In this document: positions 45,918 through 54,290 of the stretch, piece by piece
Position numbering within the stretch: the stretch's first letter is position 1
How the letters are laid out: every line of letters begins with the position of its first letter
Origin: JAXGQD01 sp040766665
GTDB taxonomy: Bacteria; Bacillota; Clostridia; Saccharofermentanales; Fastidiosipilaceae
Assembly (NCBI GenBank): GCA_040766665.1
Contig: JAXGQD010000001.1
Span: 62,001-126,000 of the forward strand
Direction: 5' to 3'
Length of the DNA: 64,000 nucleotides
Position numbers and translations under genes: made by a program
Notes under the pieces: generated by a model
Database searches by the model: none
Seen by the model: only the letters and a program-made list of their open reading frames with translations
Told to the model about the DNA's origin: nothing

Positions 45918-46856
45918 ATGGCGAGACAGTTTTATATGGCTTGGGACAGCAGCAATTCGAAAACACAGGTGCAAGTGCGGTCTAAGGATGCGCCTGAGAG
46001 TCAGACCTTTGTGATTCCCACGGTCAAGCACGATAGCCCGATTCCTACTCAAGTTGAAGCACTCATGGATGCCTTGCTGCTTGAGCTGAGCAAGCTTGAT
46101 TTACAGCTGAGTGACTGCCTGGCCCTCTGCGCAGGGCTGAGTAGCTATCACCGCCCAAAGTTGGCGGAGGAGTTGCGCCACGCTTTGGATGTGCATGCTT
46201 TCAAGGGAGCGCTGAAGCTCACCGGTGACTTTGAGATTGCCCTTTGGGGTGCACTTGGTCAGATACCAGATGAGAATGGCATGATTCCAGGCGGAGCGGT
46301 ACTGATTTCAGGCAAAGGTTCGATTTGTTTCGGTCAGGCTCCATCGGGCAAAAGACAGCGCAGTGGCGGCTTCGGCCCCATGCTGGATGATGCGGGGTCG
46401 GGTTTTGCCATCGGTAGGGACATTCTCTCTGCTATCGTCAAGTCCTCAGACAAACGCATCGGGCACACGCTGCTGAGCGACATCGTCTTCGAGCGTTTAC
46501 AAATCAAATCAGTGGGAGAACTTCTGCTGCTGGTCAACAGCCCGGAATATCAGCTCTACAATCACGCCTATCTGGCTCCGGCTTTGGATATCGCCGTGGA
46601 TAAGGGTGATTCGGTCGCAGTAGCGATCATGGATGACGCAGCTGCGGAGCTTCTGGAGTTGGCCAAAGCGGTTTTGGATGGCCTGAACCTGGGTCGCGGG
46701 GACCTGGGTCTGGCGGGTGGAATTCTGCTCAACAGCCTTAGGATGCGCGAGCGAGTCACGAGCTTATTGAAGGCGCAGTATCCGGAATTACATGTTTATG
46801 CAGCCCAACAGACGGCTGTGGAAGCTGCCCTGGCCTACGCAAGTAATCTGGCTTAG
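45918..46856 (+). CDS. BadF/BadG/BcrA-type ATPase (N-acetylglucosamine kinase-like)
   Basis: Actin-fold sugar kinase of the BadF/NAGK type, 312 residues. Segments: YMAWDSSNSKTQVQVRSKD (phosphate-binding loop 1, with DSSNSKT in place of the usual DGGGTKT), LTGDFEIALWGAL, ALISGKGSICFG-like (VLISGKGSICFG), RSGGFGPMLDDAGSGFAIGRDIL, and LAGGILLNSLRMRERV near the C-terminus. It probably phosphorylates an amino sugar or related compound; the altered loop 1 adds doubt. It is a single gene with GAGAAGGAGACTCAAG upstream. Confidence 0.82.
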   Translation: MARQFYMAWDSSNSKTQVQVRSKDAPESQTFVIPTVKHDSPIPTQVEALMDALLLELSKLDLQLSDCLALCAGLSSYHRPKLAEELRHALDVHAFKGALKLTGDFEIALWGALGQIPDENGMIPGGAVLISGKGSICFGQAPSGKRQRSGGFGPMLDDAGSGFAIGRDILSAIVKSSDKRIGHTLLSDIVFERLQIKSVGELLLLVNSPEYQLYNHAYLAPALDIAVDKGDSVAVAIMDDAAAELLELAKAVLDGLNLGRGDLGLAGGILLNSLRMRERVTSLLKAQYPELHVYAAQQTAVEAALAYASNLA

Positions 46857-46900
46857 GGCTGTTTTTCATCAGTCTCAGTTTCGACTACGGCTTCTGCTGA

Positions 46901-47117
46901 TTTTGGCAAAAATGACGGCTGTGCGGCAATTTGACTTCCGCCGAGCTTAATCTTCCATTAAAATGGCGCATTTTTCGGCAAAAATGACGGCTGTGCGGCA
47001 ATTCATTAGAAAGTGCTAATGCACAGCTGTAAAAATTGCCGAAAAAGGGTCTTCCAATGTTGAAAAACCCTCTTATATTATGACTATCTAATGCACAGCC
47101 GAAAAAACTGCCGGAAA
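46901..47117. repeat. composite palindromic intergenic repeat, locus 3
   Basis: A half element GGCAAAAATGACGGCTGTGC starts near 46904. A full palindrome lies at 46974-47044 (same arm, core CATTAGAAAGTGCTAATG, then GCACAGCTG...AATTGCCGAAA). A second half, CTAATGCACAGCCG, lies near 47088-47100. With the tandem repeats after it, it fills the 383-bp gap between 46856 and 47240; no gene is seen there. Confidence 0.8.
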
Positions 47118-47118
47118 A

Positions 47119-47220
47119 GGAGACCGTACCCGAAGCAAAGGAGACCGCAGCCGAAGCAAAGAGACCGCAGCCGAAGCAAACGAGAGTGCACCCGAAAAAG
47201 GAGACCACAACCGAAGCAGC
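47119..47220. repeat. five 19-21 bp tandem repeats
   Basis: Units: GGAGACCGTACCCGAAGCAAA (47119-47139, first base shown to 47139), then two near copies with GACCGCAGCCGAAGCAAA (47140-47160, 47161-47180), a diverged one (47181-47199) and a last one at 47200-47220. They could encode an ETxxEAK heptad on the plus strand, but no gene starts there. Probably a remnant or slippage product. Confidence 0.7.
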
Positions 47221-47239
47221 AGTAAGTCAGAACGTCGTT

Positions 47240-47734
47240 TTAAGGCTTTTCGGTTGAACCGGTCCAGTCGATGATGCCACCGAAATCGTAGATTTTGCTA
47301 TAGCCCAGACCGACCAGAATCTGAGAAGCGGTCTGACTGCGGTTACCCGAACGGCAATAGACGAGAATCTCTGCATCTTTGTCGGGTAAAACTTTGGCTG
47401 CCTCGTGTCCGATTTGGTCCAGAGGCAGGTTGATGGCGCCGGTGATATAGCCTTCTGCATATTCCTCCGGTGTACGTACATCAACGATGACGATGGGATC
47501 ACCGCTATCCATGCGCGCCTGTGCTTCGGCGGCGGAGAGCTTCTGATAGCCTCCCGCACTACTGCGCGATGAGAAGATGCTGATTGATTCCACCACGGTG
47601 GTGGCAGTATCCCCGGCCCCAGCCGCAGCGCTTTCCGCGACTGTATTTTTGCTACTATCAGAGCAGGCCAGCAAGCCTGCAAACAAGAGTACAAAGACCG
47701 CGGCACCCCAGATAAGTTTTATTAATGAATCCAT
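47240..47734 (-). CDS. rhodanese-domain lipoprotein
   Basis: Extracytoplasmic sulfurtransferase-like protein, 164 residues from ATG 47734 (MDSLIKLIWGAAVFVLLFAGLLACSDS), chosen for the upstream ribosome site GGAGTGAAGTTAAT. The lipobox LLAC places the lipidated Cys at residue 24. The rhodanese domain has VIVDVRTPEEYAEGYITGAINLP and the active loop ILVYCRSGNRS with the catalytic Cys. Acceptor and role are unknown; it may handle sulfur or redox work at the cell surface. Confidence 0.88.
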   Translation of the reverse strand: MDSLIKLIWGAAVFVLLFAGLLACSDSSKNTVAESAAAGAGDTATTVVESISIFSSRSSAGGYQKLSAAEAQARMDSGDPIVIVDVRTPEEYAEGYITGAINLPLDQIGHEAAKVLPDKDAEILVYCRSGNRSQTASQILVGLGYSKIYDFGGIIDWTGSTEKP

Positions 47735-47854
47735 ATTAACTTCACTCCGTTCATTGAGCATAATTTTCATACATCTATTTTAAGCTATAATAATAACAAT
47801 TAGCTATGTGAATAATATTGATATTTCAAGAGAAATTTTGATAGGAGAAATGAA

Positions 47855-48610
47855 ATGAAAAAGATGTTTGGCAAAATATTGGCGTTTGGCGTGGCTTTTG
47901 CCATTGCTACGATTGCGGCCTCCTGTGGCGGCATGACCGAAAAAACCATCAATGGCTCGGATGGGGTCTCTGCCGTCGCTTCTTCAAGCTGGCAGCTGAT
48001 TGTGGGTGAGAAGGAGCTGGGTGAGCTCTATGACACCAGTGATGTCGATGTGACCGACATCAAAATGGCTCTCGGTAAGGACAGCGGAAGAGAAGGCTAC
48101 CTCATTGTCGAGGAAGTTTACCCGCAGCAGACCTTGCAGGAGCTCAAAGACTATATCAATGAGTATGCGAATAAGCCGGATCAGCTCAATACGGCCATTG
48201 AAGAGATGAAGTCCTTTTATCTGACAGATCGCGAAATTGAGCAGATTACCCCAATTATTAAGGGCGAGACGCTGACAGCAGAACAGGAAAACTATCTTGA
48301 CCAAGAGTTGATTTTGCAAGGCTACCTCTACAATCTTTCAAAAGACAGTGCGCTTGCCCTGACCATGAATGGAATTAAAGACTTAACGTTGAACGGGCAG
48401 AAGGTCCAGTTTGCCGATTATACCTACTCCAACGCGCAATACAGTAAGATCAGACAGCTGGATGGCTATGCCAAAGTCGGCGAACGTATTTACCTGATTT
48501 CGGTTTGGGAAAACCAGGACGAGTATGATAAAAACAGCGAGGACTACGAGAAAGTGCTGCAGAGCATCACGATTAAACCGGAGACCACGACGGTAACGAC
48601 AACCGGCTAG
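47855..48610 (+). CDS. lipoprotein of unknown function
   Basis: 251 residues starting MKKMFGKILAFGVAFAIATIAASCGGMTEK, with a clear lipoprotein signal peptide. The mature part is mostly helical and acidic, with IKMALGKDSGREGYLIVEEVYPQQTLQELKDYI and a later LNGQKVQFADYTYSNAQYSKIRQLDGYAKVGERIYLISVWENQDEYD, and ends in a Thr-rich tail. No family is recognised. It is transcribed away from the rhodanese lipoprotein, with a 120-bp gap between the two starts. Confidence 0.75.
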   Translation: MKKMFGKILAFGVAFAIATIAASCGGMTEKTINGSDGVSAVASSSWQLIVGEKELGELYDTSDVDVTDIKMALGKDSGREGYLIVEEVYPQQTLQELKDYINEYANKPDQLNTAIEEMKSFYLTDREIEQITPIIKGETLTAEQENYLDQELILQGYLYNLSKDSALALTMNGIKDLTLNGQKVQFADYTYSNAQYSKIRQLDGYAKVGERIYLISVWENQDEYDKNSEDYEKVLQSITIKPETTTVTTTG

Positions 48611-48649
48611 ATTCGAGATCTTTGAGCAGTACTTCGGAGGAACGTTTTC

Positions 48650-49780
48650 ATGGAGCGGGCAAAAGTCTATTTCACCGATTTCCGCACCGTTGCCTACGGC
48701 GACGGTTTGCCGATCAAATTACAGAAACTCATCAAAAAAGCCGGCATCACGGATATTGATTTTGCGGGCAAGTTTGTGGCTATAAAGATGCATTTCGGCG
48801 AGTTGGGCAACCTCAGTTTTTTGCGCCCCAACTACGCGCGAGCCGTGGTGGACGTGGTCAAAAGCCTGGGTGGCAAGCCCTTTCTGACCGACTGTAACAC
48901 GATGTACCCCGGCTTCCGCAAAAACGCGTTAGAGCATTTGGAATGCGCCTGGCAAAACGGTTTCTCACCCTTATCCGTCGCCTGCCCCATTCTTATCGGC
49001 GATGGCCTCAAAGGCACAGACGACGTTGCCGTAGCGGTTGAAGGCGGCGAGTACGTCAAGGAGGCCAAAATCGGCCGCGCCATCATGGACGCGGACATTT
49101 TTATCAGCCTATCGCATTTCAAAGGCCACGAGCTGACGGGCTTTGGCGGCTGCATCAAAAACATCGGCATGGGTTGCGGTTCGCGAGCAGGCAAGAAAGA
49201 GCAACATAGCAACGGCAAAACCAACATCGACGAAGCGCTCTGCACGGGTTGCAAACGCTGCCTGAAGGAGTGTGCCAACAACGCGCTGCATTTTAATCCG
49301 GAACGTAAAAAAATGAGCGTCATCACGGAGAACTGTGTCGGCTGCGGCCGTTGCCTGGGCTCCTGTAACTTTGATGCCATCTATTATCCCGACAGCAACG
49401 CCAACGACATCCTCAACAAGAAAATGGCGGAATACGCCAAGGCGGTGGTGGACGGCAGACCGCAGTTTCACGTTTCACTGGTGATGGACATTTCACCGAA
49501 CTGTGACTGCCACGCCGAAAACGATGCGCCTATTTTGCCGGATGTAGGCATGTTTGCCTCCTTCGACCCTCTGGCATTGGAACAGGCCTGTGTTGACGCC
49601 TGCCTGAAGTCGGAGCCCCTGCCGGGCAGTCAGCTCTACGACAATTTGCAGAAGTCTGACTTCCTGGATTTGGGTGACAATTTCCTCAACTCCACACCTG
49701 AATCGGAGTGGCGTTCCTGCTTGGAACACGCAGAAAAAATCGGCCTGGGCAGCAGGACTTATGATTTGATCAAGATGTAA
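48650..49780 (+). CDS. DUF362 protein with two 4Fe-4S clusters
   Basis: Ferredoxin-like protein of 376 residues. An N-terminal DUF362 domain (VYFTDFRTVAYGDGLPIKLQKLIKKAG, SHFKGHELTGFGGCIKNIGMGCGSRAGKKEQHS) is followed by two CxxCxxC...C sets: CTGCKRCLKECANNAL and CVGCGRCLGSCNFDAI, enough for two 4Fe-4S clusters. A C-terminal segment with DVGMFASFDPLALEQACVDAC resumes the DUF362 fold. Probably an electron-transfer or redox-sensing protein; partner unknown. Single gene with CGGAGGAACGTTTTC upstream. Confidence 0.9.
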   Translation: MERAKVYFTDFRTVAYGDGLPIKLQKLIKKAGITDIDFAGKFVAIKMHFGELGNLSFLRPNYARAVVDVVKSLGGKPFLTDCNTMYPGFRKNALEHLECAWQNGFSPLSVACPILIGDGLKGTDDVAVAVEGGEYVKEAKIGRAIMDADIFISLSHFKGHELTGFGGCIKNIGMGCGSRAGKKEQHSNGKTNIDEALCTGCKRCLKECANNALHFNPERKKMSVITENCVGCGRCLGSCNFDAIYYPDSNANDILNKKMAEYAKAVVDGRPQFHVSLVMDISPNCDCHAENDAPILPDVGMFASFDPLALEQACVDACLKSEPLPGSQLYDNLQKSDFLDLGDNFLNSTPESEWRSCLEHAEKIGLGSRTYDLIKM

Positions 49781-49808
49781 ACCATCTGAATTAGGAATTT
49801 TTGCATGA

Positions 49809-49837
49809 AAGTCCGTCGGGCAGATACCGGCGGACTT
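49809..49837 (+). terminator. terminator after the DUF362 gene
   Basis: AAGTCCGTCGG pairs with CCGGCGGACTT (49809-49837), followed by GCGTTTGTTTTG. It is 29 bases past the stop. Confidence 0.75.
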
Positions 49838-49970
49838 GCGTTTGTTTTGCCCATGAATGATTATCTATCAACGTTGAAATAATCAGCAAGAAAGTCTATA
49901 ATCATTTTAATCAATATAAAAATAGCAAATAATTAAGCTATTTTGAAAAAGACATTTTTAGGAGGACATC

Positions 49971-50414
49971 ATGGCAAAACAAACATTCAAAGCTGAAGTC
50001 AAAGCGTTACCCGAGGGCTTGCAAATGGAGTGCACCGCCCGCGAGTTTTCATTTATTCTCGATGAGCCGAAAGAGCTCGGCGGCACCAACATCGGTATGA
50101 ACCCGGTAGAGGCTCTTTTGTCCGCATTGGGCGGCTGTAAGGCGATTGTGGTGAAGTCTTTTGCCAGAAAATATCGCATCAAACTGAAAGATATCAAAGT
50201 GGTCTGTGAAGGCGTGCTCGATCCGGATGGCTTTATGGGCGCAAACCCTGATGCCAAGATTGGTTTCAGCGAAATCACCACGCACTTCTATTTTGACGCG
50301 GACAATACGGATGAGGAACTGGAAGAATTTGTCCATTTCGTCGAGCGCACCTGCCCCGTTTTGGATACACTGGTCAACCCCGCGAGCTTTGATTTCACCA
50401 TCGGCAGACTGTAA
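49971..50414 (+). CDS. OsmC/Ohr-family protein
   Basis: Probable peroxide-handling protein of the OsmC family, 147 residues, with NPVEALLSALGGCKAIVVKSFARKYRI (first conserved Cys) and HFVERTCPVLDTLVNPASF (second Cys) at the normal positions for a thiol peroxidase pair. The reductant is unknown. Its neighbours are redox proteins (rhodanese, DUF362, nrdD). TTTAGGAGGACATC precedes the ATG. Confidence 0.92.
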   Translation: MAKQTFKAEVKALPEGLQMECTAREFSFILDEPKELGGTNIGMNPVEALLSALGGCKAIVVKSFARKYRIKLKDIKVVCEGVLDPDGFMGANPDAKIGFSEITTHFYFDADNTDEELEEFVHFVERTCPVLDTLVNPASFDFTIGRL

Positions 50415-50460
50415 GAGGGGCTCATTCTTTGTAGCACGATCTGATTATCGATCATTTGAA

Positions 50461-50494
50461 AAGGCTGTCTTCTGCTAAGGAAGGCAGCCTTTTT
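50461..50494 (+). terminator. terminator after the OsmC gene
   Basis: AAGGCTGTCTTC (50461-50472) pairs with GAAGGCAGCCTT (50480-50491), then TTT. One T-G wobble in a 12-bp stem. Confidence 0.85.
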
Positions 50495-50563
50495 AAGCCT
50501 GGTGATGGGCGGGGGCGGAATTTGCTGTGTTTTATTGGTCAAAATTCATCCAGGCGATAAATA

Positions 50564-50880
50564 TTTGGCAAAATTTCCGGCTGTGCATTAGAAGACTCTA
50601 ATGAATGAGCGCTTGCAGCTCTCAAAACTCATGTTTTTCGGCAAAAATGACGGGTGTGTATTAGCGTTTTCTAATGCTTCCCCGCACAGTCGTCAAAACT
50701 GCCGGGAAAAGGCTTCTCTGACAGTACGATGATCTGCAAATCAGAGTGAAATCCCGCACAGCCGCAATTTTTGCCAGATTTTGAGCGGTGTCGCCTAGCC
50801 TCGCGAGTCGGTGATAGTCTCCAAGCGGTGTCGCAGCCAGCTAAATACCGCGACCCACGCGACGTATCAGAAGTAGCGTC
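50564..50880. repeat. composite palindromic intergenic repeat, locus 4
   Basis: Order: half palindrome (TTTGGCAAAATTTCCGGCTG, core CATTAGAAGACTCTAATG); full palindrome about 50638-50706 (CGGCAAAAATGACGGGTGTG, core TATTAGCGTTTTCTAATG, GCACAGTCGTCAAAACTGCC); a spacer with CAGAGTGAAATCCCGCACAGCCGC; and the GTCGC...GCGACG module (50789-50865, partly duplicated). The same order is found at 56153-56410. It occupies most of the 548-bp gap between OsmC and nrdD. Confidence 0.82.
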
Positions 50881-50904
50881 GCTCCTAGCTAAAACCCCAA
50901 ATAT

Positions 50905-50934
50905 AAAGGACGCCTCATTTCTGAGACATCCTTT
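50905..50934 (-). terminator. terminator of nrdD
   Basis: Read on the minus strand: AAAGGATGTCTCA, loop GAAA, TGAGGCGTCCTTT, then a T-rich run. A 13-bp stem with two G-T pairs, 29 bases after the nrdD stop codon. Confidence 0.85.
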
Positions 50935-50962
50935 TCTGTGGTTTCTAGCAACTAGGCTTCAT

Positions 50963-53416
50963 TTATCCGACTGTAACGTGCAGGCTGTCGATGTAACGCT
51001 TGACAGCCGCCGCACCGGCAAAAAGCTCGCTATTGCCTTTGCGGTCCGTGACCACCAAGGTGGGTGCCTGCGTGATTTTGAAGCGTTTGCTCAGTTGCGC
51101 TTGTTCTTCAGCATCGATGCTGTCATAGCTGATGTCCGCTTTGTTCAGCATATTGCCGGCCAGCGTGCAATTCGGGCAGGTCTTGGTCGTGAAGAGCAGA
51201 CGTTGCGCATTTTCGGCGTAAGAGGCGTTGGCCAGATGAATGTCTTCAACGGTGAAGCTTTCAGCCACGTCCATTTCTGCCAGCTCGATCTCGGGAATGC
51301 GCTTGTCGACTTTGCCGGAAGCAGCGGGCATCGCATGCTTTTTCGAAGCGGCTTCGGTGTATTCTTTACGCTCTTTGTACTCCTGTGTTTTGCCATCGTT
51401 CCAGTTTTGGATCGGACGATAGTAACCGGTGATACGGCTGTAAACTTCCGTCTTCTCGCCACACTGCGGGCAGCTGAACTCTTCGCCGGTGATGTAACCG
51501 TGGTTGGCACAGATGGAGTAGGTCGGCGACATGGTGTAGTAGGGCAGCTTGTAGTTTTCCGCAATCTTCCGGATTAGGGTTGCCGCGGCTTTCCAGTCAG
51601 GCAGTTTTTCGCCAAGGAAGGCATGGAAAACAGTGCCGGAGGTGTAGAGCGTTTGGAGCTGGTCCTGGATGTCCAAGGCGGCAAAAATATCCTCAGTATA
51701 GCTGACCGGCAGATGGGAGCTGTTGGTGTAGTAAGGGGTCTCGCCGGGTGCTGAAGCGGTTTTGATGCCGGGGTAACGTTTGACGTCGTGTTTTGCCAAA
51801 CGATAAGTGGTGGACTCCGCCGGAGTGGCTTCCAAGTTGTAGAGCGAACCGTAGTGCTCCTGGTACATGGAGAGGCGCTCGCGCATGTGGTTCAAAACGT
51901 CTTTGCTGAAGGCGATGGTGGCTTCGTGGCTCATGTCCTGACCCAGCCAGTTGGCGTTCAGGCCGACTTCGTTCAAGCCAATCAGACCGATGGTGGAGAA
52001 GTGGTTCTCAAAGGTGCCCAGGTAGCGTTTGGTGTAGGGATAGAGGCCTTCGTCGAGCAGGCGGGTGATGATTTTGCGCTTGATGTCCAGTGAACGGGCG
52101 GAGACGTCCATGATGTGATTGAGGCGTTTGTAGAAATCGTCTTTGCTCTTGGCCAGGTAAGCGATGCGGGGCATATTGATGGTGACGACGCCCACGGAAC
52201 CGGTGCTCTCACCGCTACCGAAGAAACCGCCGGATTTGCGGCGCAATTCGCGCAGGTCGAGGCGCAGGCGGCAGCACATGCTGCGCACGTCTGAGGGCTC
52301 CATGTCGGAGTTGATGTAGTTGGAGAAATACGGGGTGCCGTATTTGGCCGTCATTTCGAAGAGCAACTTGTTGTTCTCAGTTTCGGACCAGTCGAAGTCT
52401 TTGGTGATGGAGTAGGTGGGGATGGGGTACTGGAAGCCACGGCCTTCCGCGTCACCTTCAATCATGATTTCGATGAAAGCACGGTTGATCATGTCCATCT
52501 CTTTTTTGCAATCTTTATAGAAAAAGTCCTGCTCCTTGCCACCAACGATACAGGGCAAGTCAGCCAGGTCGGCGGGAACGGTCCAATCGAGGGTGATGTT
52601 GGAGAAAGGTGCCTGTGTGCCCCAACGTGAAGGGGTGTTCACGCCGAAGATAAAGGACTCGATGCTCTGTTTCACTTCTTTATAACTGAGATTGTCCGCT
52701 TTAACAAAAGGTGCCAGATAGGTGTCAAAAGAGGAGAAGGCCTGAGCGCCTGCCCATTCGTTTTGCATGATGCCGAGGAAGTTGACCATCTGGTTGCAGA
52801 GGGAGGAGAGGTGCTTGGCCGGTGCGGAAGTGATTTTTCCGGGGATGCCGCCCAGACCCTCTTGAATCAACTGTTTTAAGGACCAGCCGGCACAATAACC
52901 GGTCAGCATGGAGAGGTCATGGATGTGGATATCGGCATTGCGGTGGGCCTGAGCAATCTCGTCGTCGTAGATTTCGGAAAGCCAGTAGTTGGCCGTGATG
53001 GCACCGGAGTTGGAGAGAATCAAACCCCCCACGGAATAGGTAACGGTGGAGTTCTCTTTGACGCGCCAGTCCGTCACTTTGACGTAGCTGTCGACGATTT
53101 CTTTATAGTCGAGGATGGTGGATTTCATGCTGCGCAGTTTTTCGCGCTGACGGCGGTAGAGGATGTAGGCTTTTGCCACATCGGCATAACCACATTGGAC
53201 CAGCACGTTTTCTACGCTGTCCTGAATATCTTCTACTTCGATCTGATTATCCTTAATCTTAGGCTCAAAATCTGCGGTGACTTTCAGGGCTAAGAGATCG
53301 ATAATGCTGTCGTGATATTGCTTCTCCTGTGCGTCAAAGGCCTTCTTGATGGCATCACTGATTTTCGTGAGGTTGAAGGCTTCTGTTGCGCCGTTGCGCT
53401 TGGTAACTTGGAACAT
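50963..53416 (-). CDS. nrdD: anaerobic ribonucleotide reductase NrdD with fused C-terminal thioredoxin-fold domain
   Basis: Class III glycyl-radical reductase of 817 residues. An N-terminal ATP-cone (MFQVTKRNGATEAFNLTKISDAI) is followed by the barrel with SMLTGYCAGWSLKQLIQEGLGG and FSSFDTYLAPFV. The zinc site is in ICANHGYITGEEFSCPQCGEK, and the glycyl-radical loop is SRITGYYRPIQNWNDGK (Gly664). After this normal end a linker leads to an extra domain of about 78 residues (740-817) with a CPNC redox motif (Cys747, Cys750) in LLFTTKTCPNCTLAGNML and the cis-Pro motif TQAPTLVV. It resembles glutaredoxin/NrdH and could supply electrons internally; that role is inference. Confidence 0.95.
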   Translation of the reverse strand: MFQVTKRNGATEAFNLTKISDAIKKAFDAQEKQYHDSIIDLLALKVTADFEPKIKDNQIEVEDIQDSVENVLVQCGYADVAKAYILYRRQREKLRSMKSTILDYKEIVDSYVKVTDWRVKENSTVTYSVGGLILSNSGAITANYWLSEIYDDEIAQAHRNADIHIHDLSMLTGYCAGWSLKQLIQEGLGGIPGKITSAPAKHLSSLCNQMVNFLGIMQNEWAGAQAFSSFDTYLAPFVKADNLSYKEVKQSIESFIFGVNTPSRWGTQAPFSNITLDWTVPADLADLPCIVGGKEQDFFYKDCKKEMDMINRAFIEIMIEGDAEGRGFQYPIPTYSITKDFDWSETENNKLLFEMTAKYGTPYFSNYINSDMEPSDVRSMCCRLRLDLRELRRKSGGFFGSGESTGSVGVVTINMPRIAYLAKSKDDFYKRLNHIMDVSARSLDIKRKIITRLLDEGLYPYTKRYLGTFENHFSTIGLIGLNEVGLNANWLGQDMSHEATIAFSKDVLNHMRERLSMYQEHYGSLYNLEATPAESTTYRLAKHDVKRYPGIKTASAPGETPYYTNSSHLPVSYTEDIFAALDIQDQLQTLYTSGTVFHAFLGEKLPDWKAAATLIRKIAENYKLPYYTMSPTYSICANHGYITGEEFSCPQCGEKTEVYSRITGYYRPIQNWNDGKTQEYKERKEYTEAASKKHAMPAASGKVDKRIPEIELAEMDVAESFTVEDIHLANASYAENAQRLLFTTKTCPNCTLAGNMLNKADISYDSIDAEEQAQLSKRFKITQAPTLVVTDRKGNSELFAGAAAVKRYIDSLHVTVG

Positions 53417-53771
53417 GGTCTTTCCCCTTTTTTGGCATTCTCAATTTGTTAAATCGGTGATTCCTAGTAAAACATATTGCCCATGGCAAAGCAAGCGAAA
53501 AAACTGCATATTGTGTTGCAGTTTTCTTACAATACACAAGATATAGATATTACTGGCAAAATTCACCCAAAACACAAGCCGCGCAGAAAGCCCCAAAACT
53601 GAGAGAATAAGCCTCAGGATTAAGCTGACTGAATGTCATGACAAGATTGTAAAGGCTGTAAAAAAGAGAAATATTTATCGGAAATTTATCGTGTTTTGCC
53701 AAGCTTATGCAACAGCAGAAGTAGGGTGATATAATTATGCTTATTTGCGAACTAATTTGATGGAGGCTAAA
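53417..53771. promoter_or_regulatory. divergent control region with candidate NrdR boxes
   Basis: No gene. Upstream of nrdD (minus strand) it has AAACTGCATATTGTGT at 53501-53516, which holds the reverse of CACAATATG, and CACAAGATATAGATA at 53535-53549. The latter matches the site upstream of nrdA at 14 of 15 positions. The rest (53555-53771) leads to the two-gene cassette on the plus strand; no promoter was fixed there. Confidence 0.55.
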
Positions 53772-54290
53772 ATGTACCTAACAGGATATCATGGCACAAA
53801 TAAAGTTGCTGCTAAGAATATTATCCGTGAGGCATCTTTTAAGAAATCAATCGGCGAAAAGCATTGGCTGGGAGATGGCATTTATTTCTATGAAAAGTAT
53901 GAAGATGCGCTTGACTGGAATTATGATGGTGAATCAGGTTCTGAAACGGTTTTACATTGTATAATTGTGGTAGAAGAGACAGCATACATCGATTTTGATA
54001 CAAAAGAAGGCTTGGAGATTCTGAGGGAAGCTAAACGAGTTTTACTACAAATGGCAGCGTCAGATCATTACTTCGAAAAACGAGTTTTCTCATCTTCAGA
54101 AATGAATCAATGCCATATGATGAATTTGATTTGGCAGAGTCATCCCGAAATAAGCGTAATGGCTGCCAGCTTTAGTGTTGGCAGAAGAAAAATATCCACG
54201 TTATTAGATGAGCGGCGGAAACGGCGAGAAATCTGTGTCAGAGATAACGACTGGATACAAAGCATTATAGAAATCAAGGTGCGAAAATGA
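53772..54290 (+). CDS. ADP-ribosyltransferase-fold-like protein, possible toxin
   Basis: A 172-residue protein from ATG 53772, behind TGGAGGCTAAA. It opens MYLTGYHGTNKVAAKNIIREASFKKS, followed by HWLGDGIYFYEKYEDALDW. The order YHGT then GIYFYE resembles the His and Tyr motifs of PARP-like and DUF3990-like ADP-ribosyltransferase folds; a third catalytic residue could not be placed. Base use is AT-richer than the flanking nrd genes. The next gene overlaps it by 4 bases (ATGA), the usual layout of toxin-antitoxin pairs. The toxin role is inference; the family assignment is tentative. Confidence 0.6.
   Translation: MYLTGYHGTNKVAAKNIIREASFKKSIGEKHWLGDGIYFYEKYEDALDWNYDGESGSETVLHCIIVVEETAYIDFDTKEGLEILREAKRVLLQMAASDHYFEKRVFSSSEMNQCHMMNLIWQSHPEISVMAASFSVGRRKISTLLDERRKRREICVRDNDWIQSIIEIKVRK

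Noticed and set aside
46901..50880. Ordinary terminators as full explanation of the palindromic repeats
   Set aside because: Several genes beside the repeats already have their own clear terminators (50461, 50905, 10204), and the units are longer, nested and lack T-runs.
50771..51577. Plus-strand frame of 268 codons
   Set aside because: It mostly overlaps the 3' end of nrdD on the other strand and has no ribosome site or recognised domain; nrdD and its fused domain explain the region.
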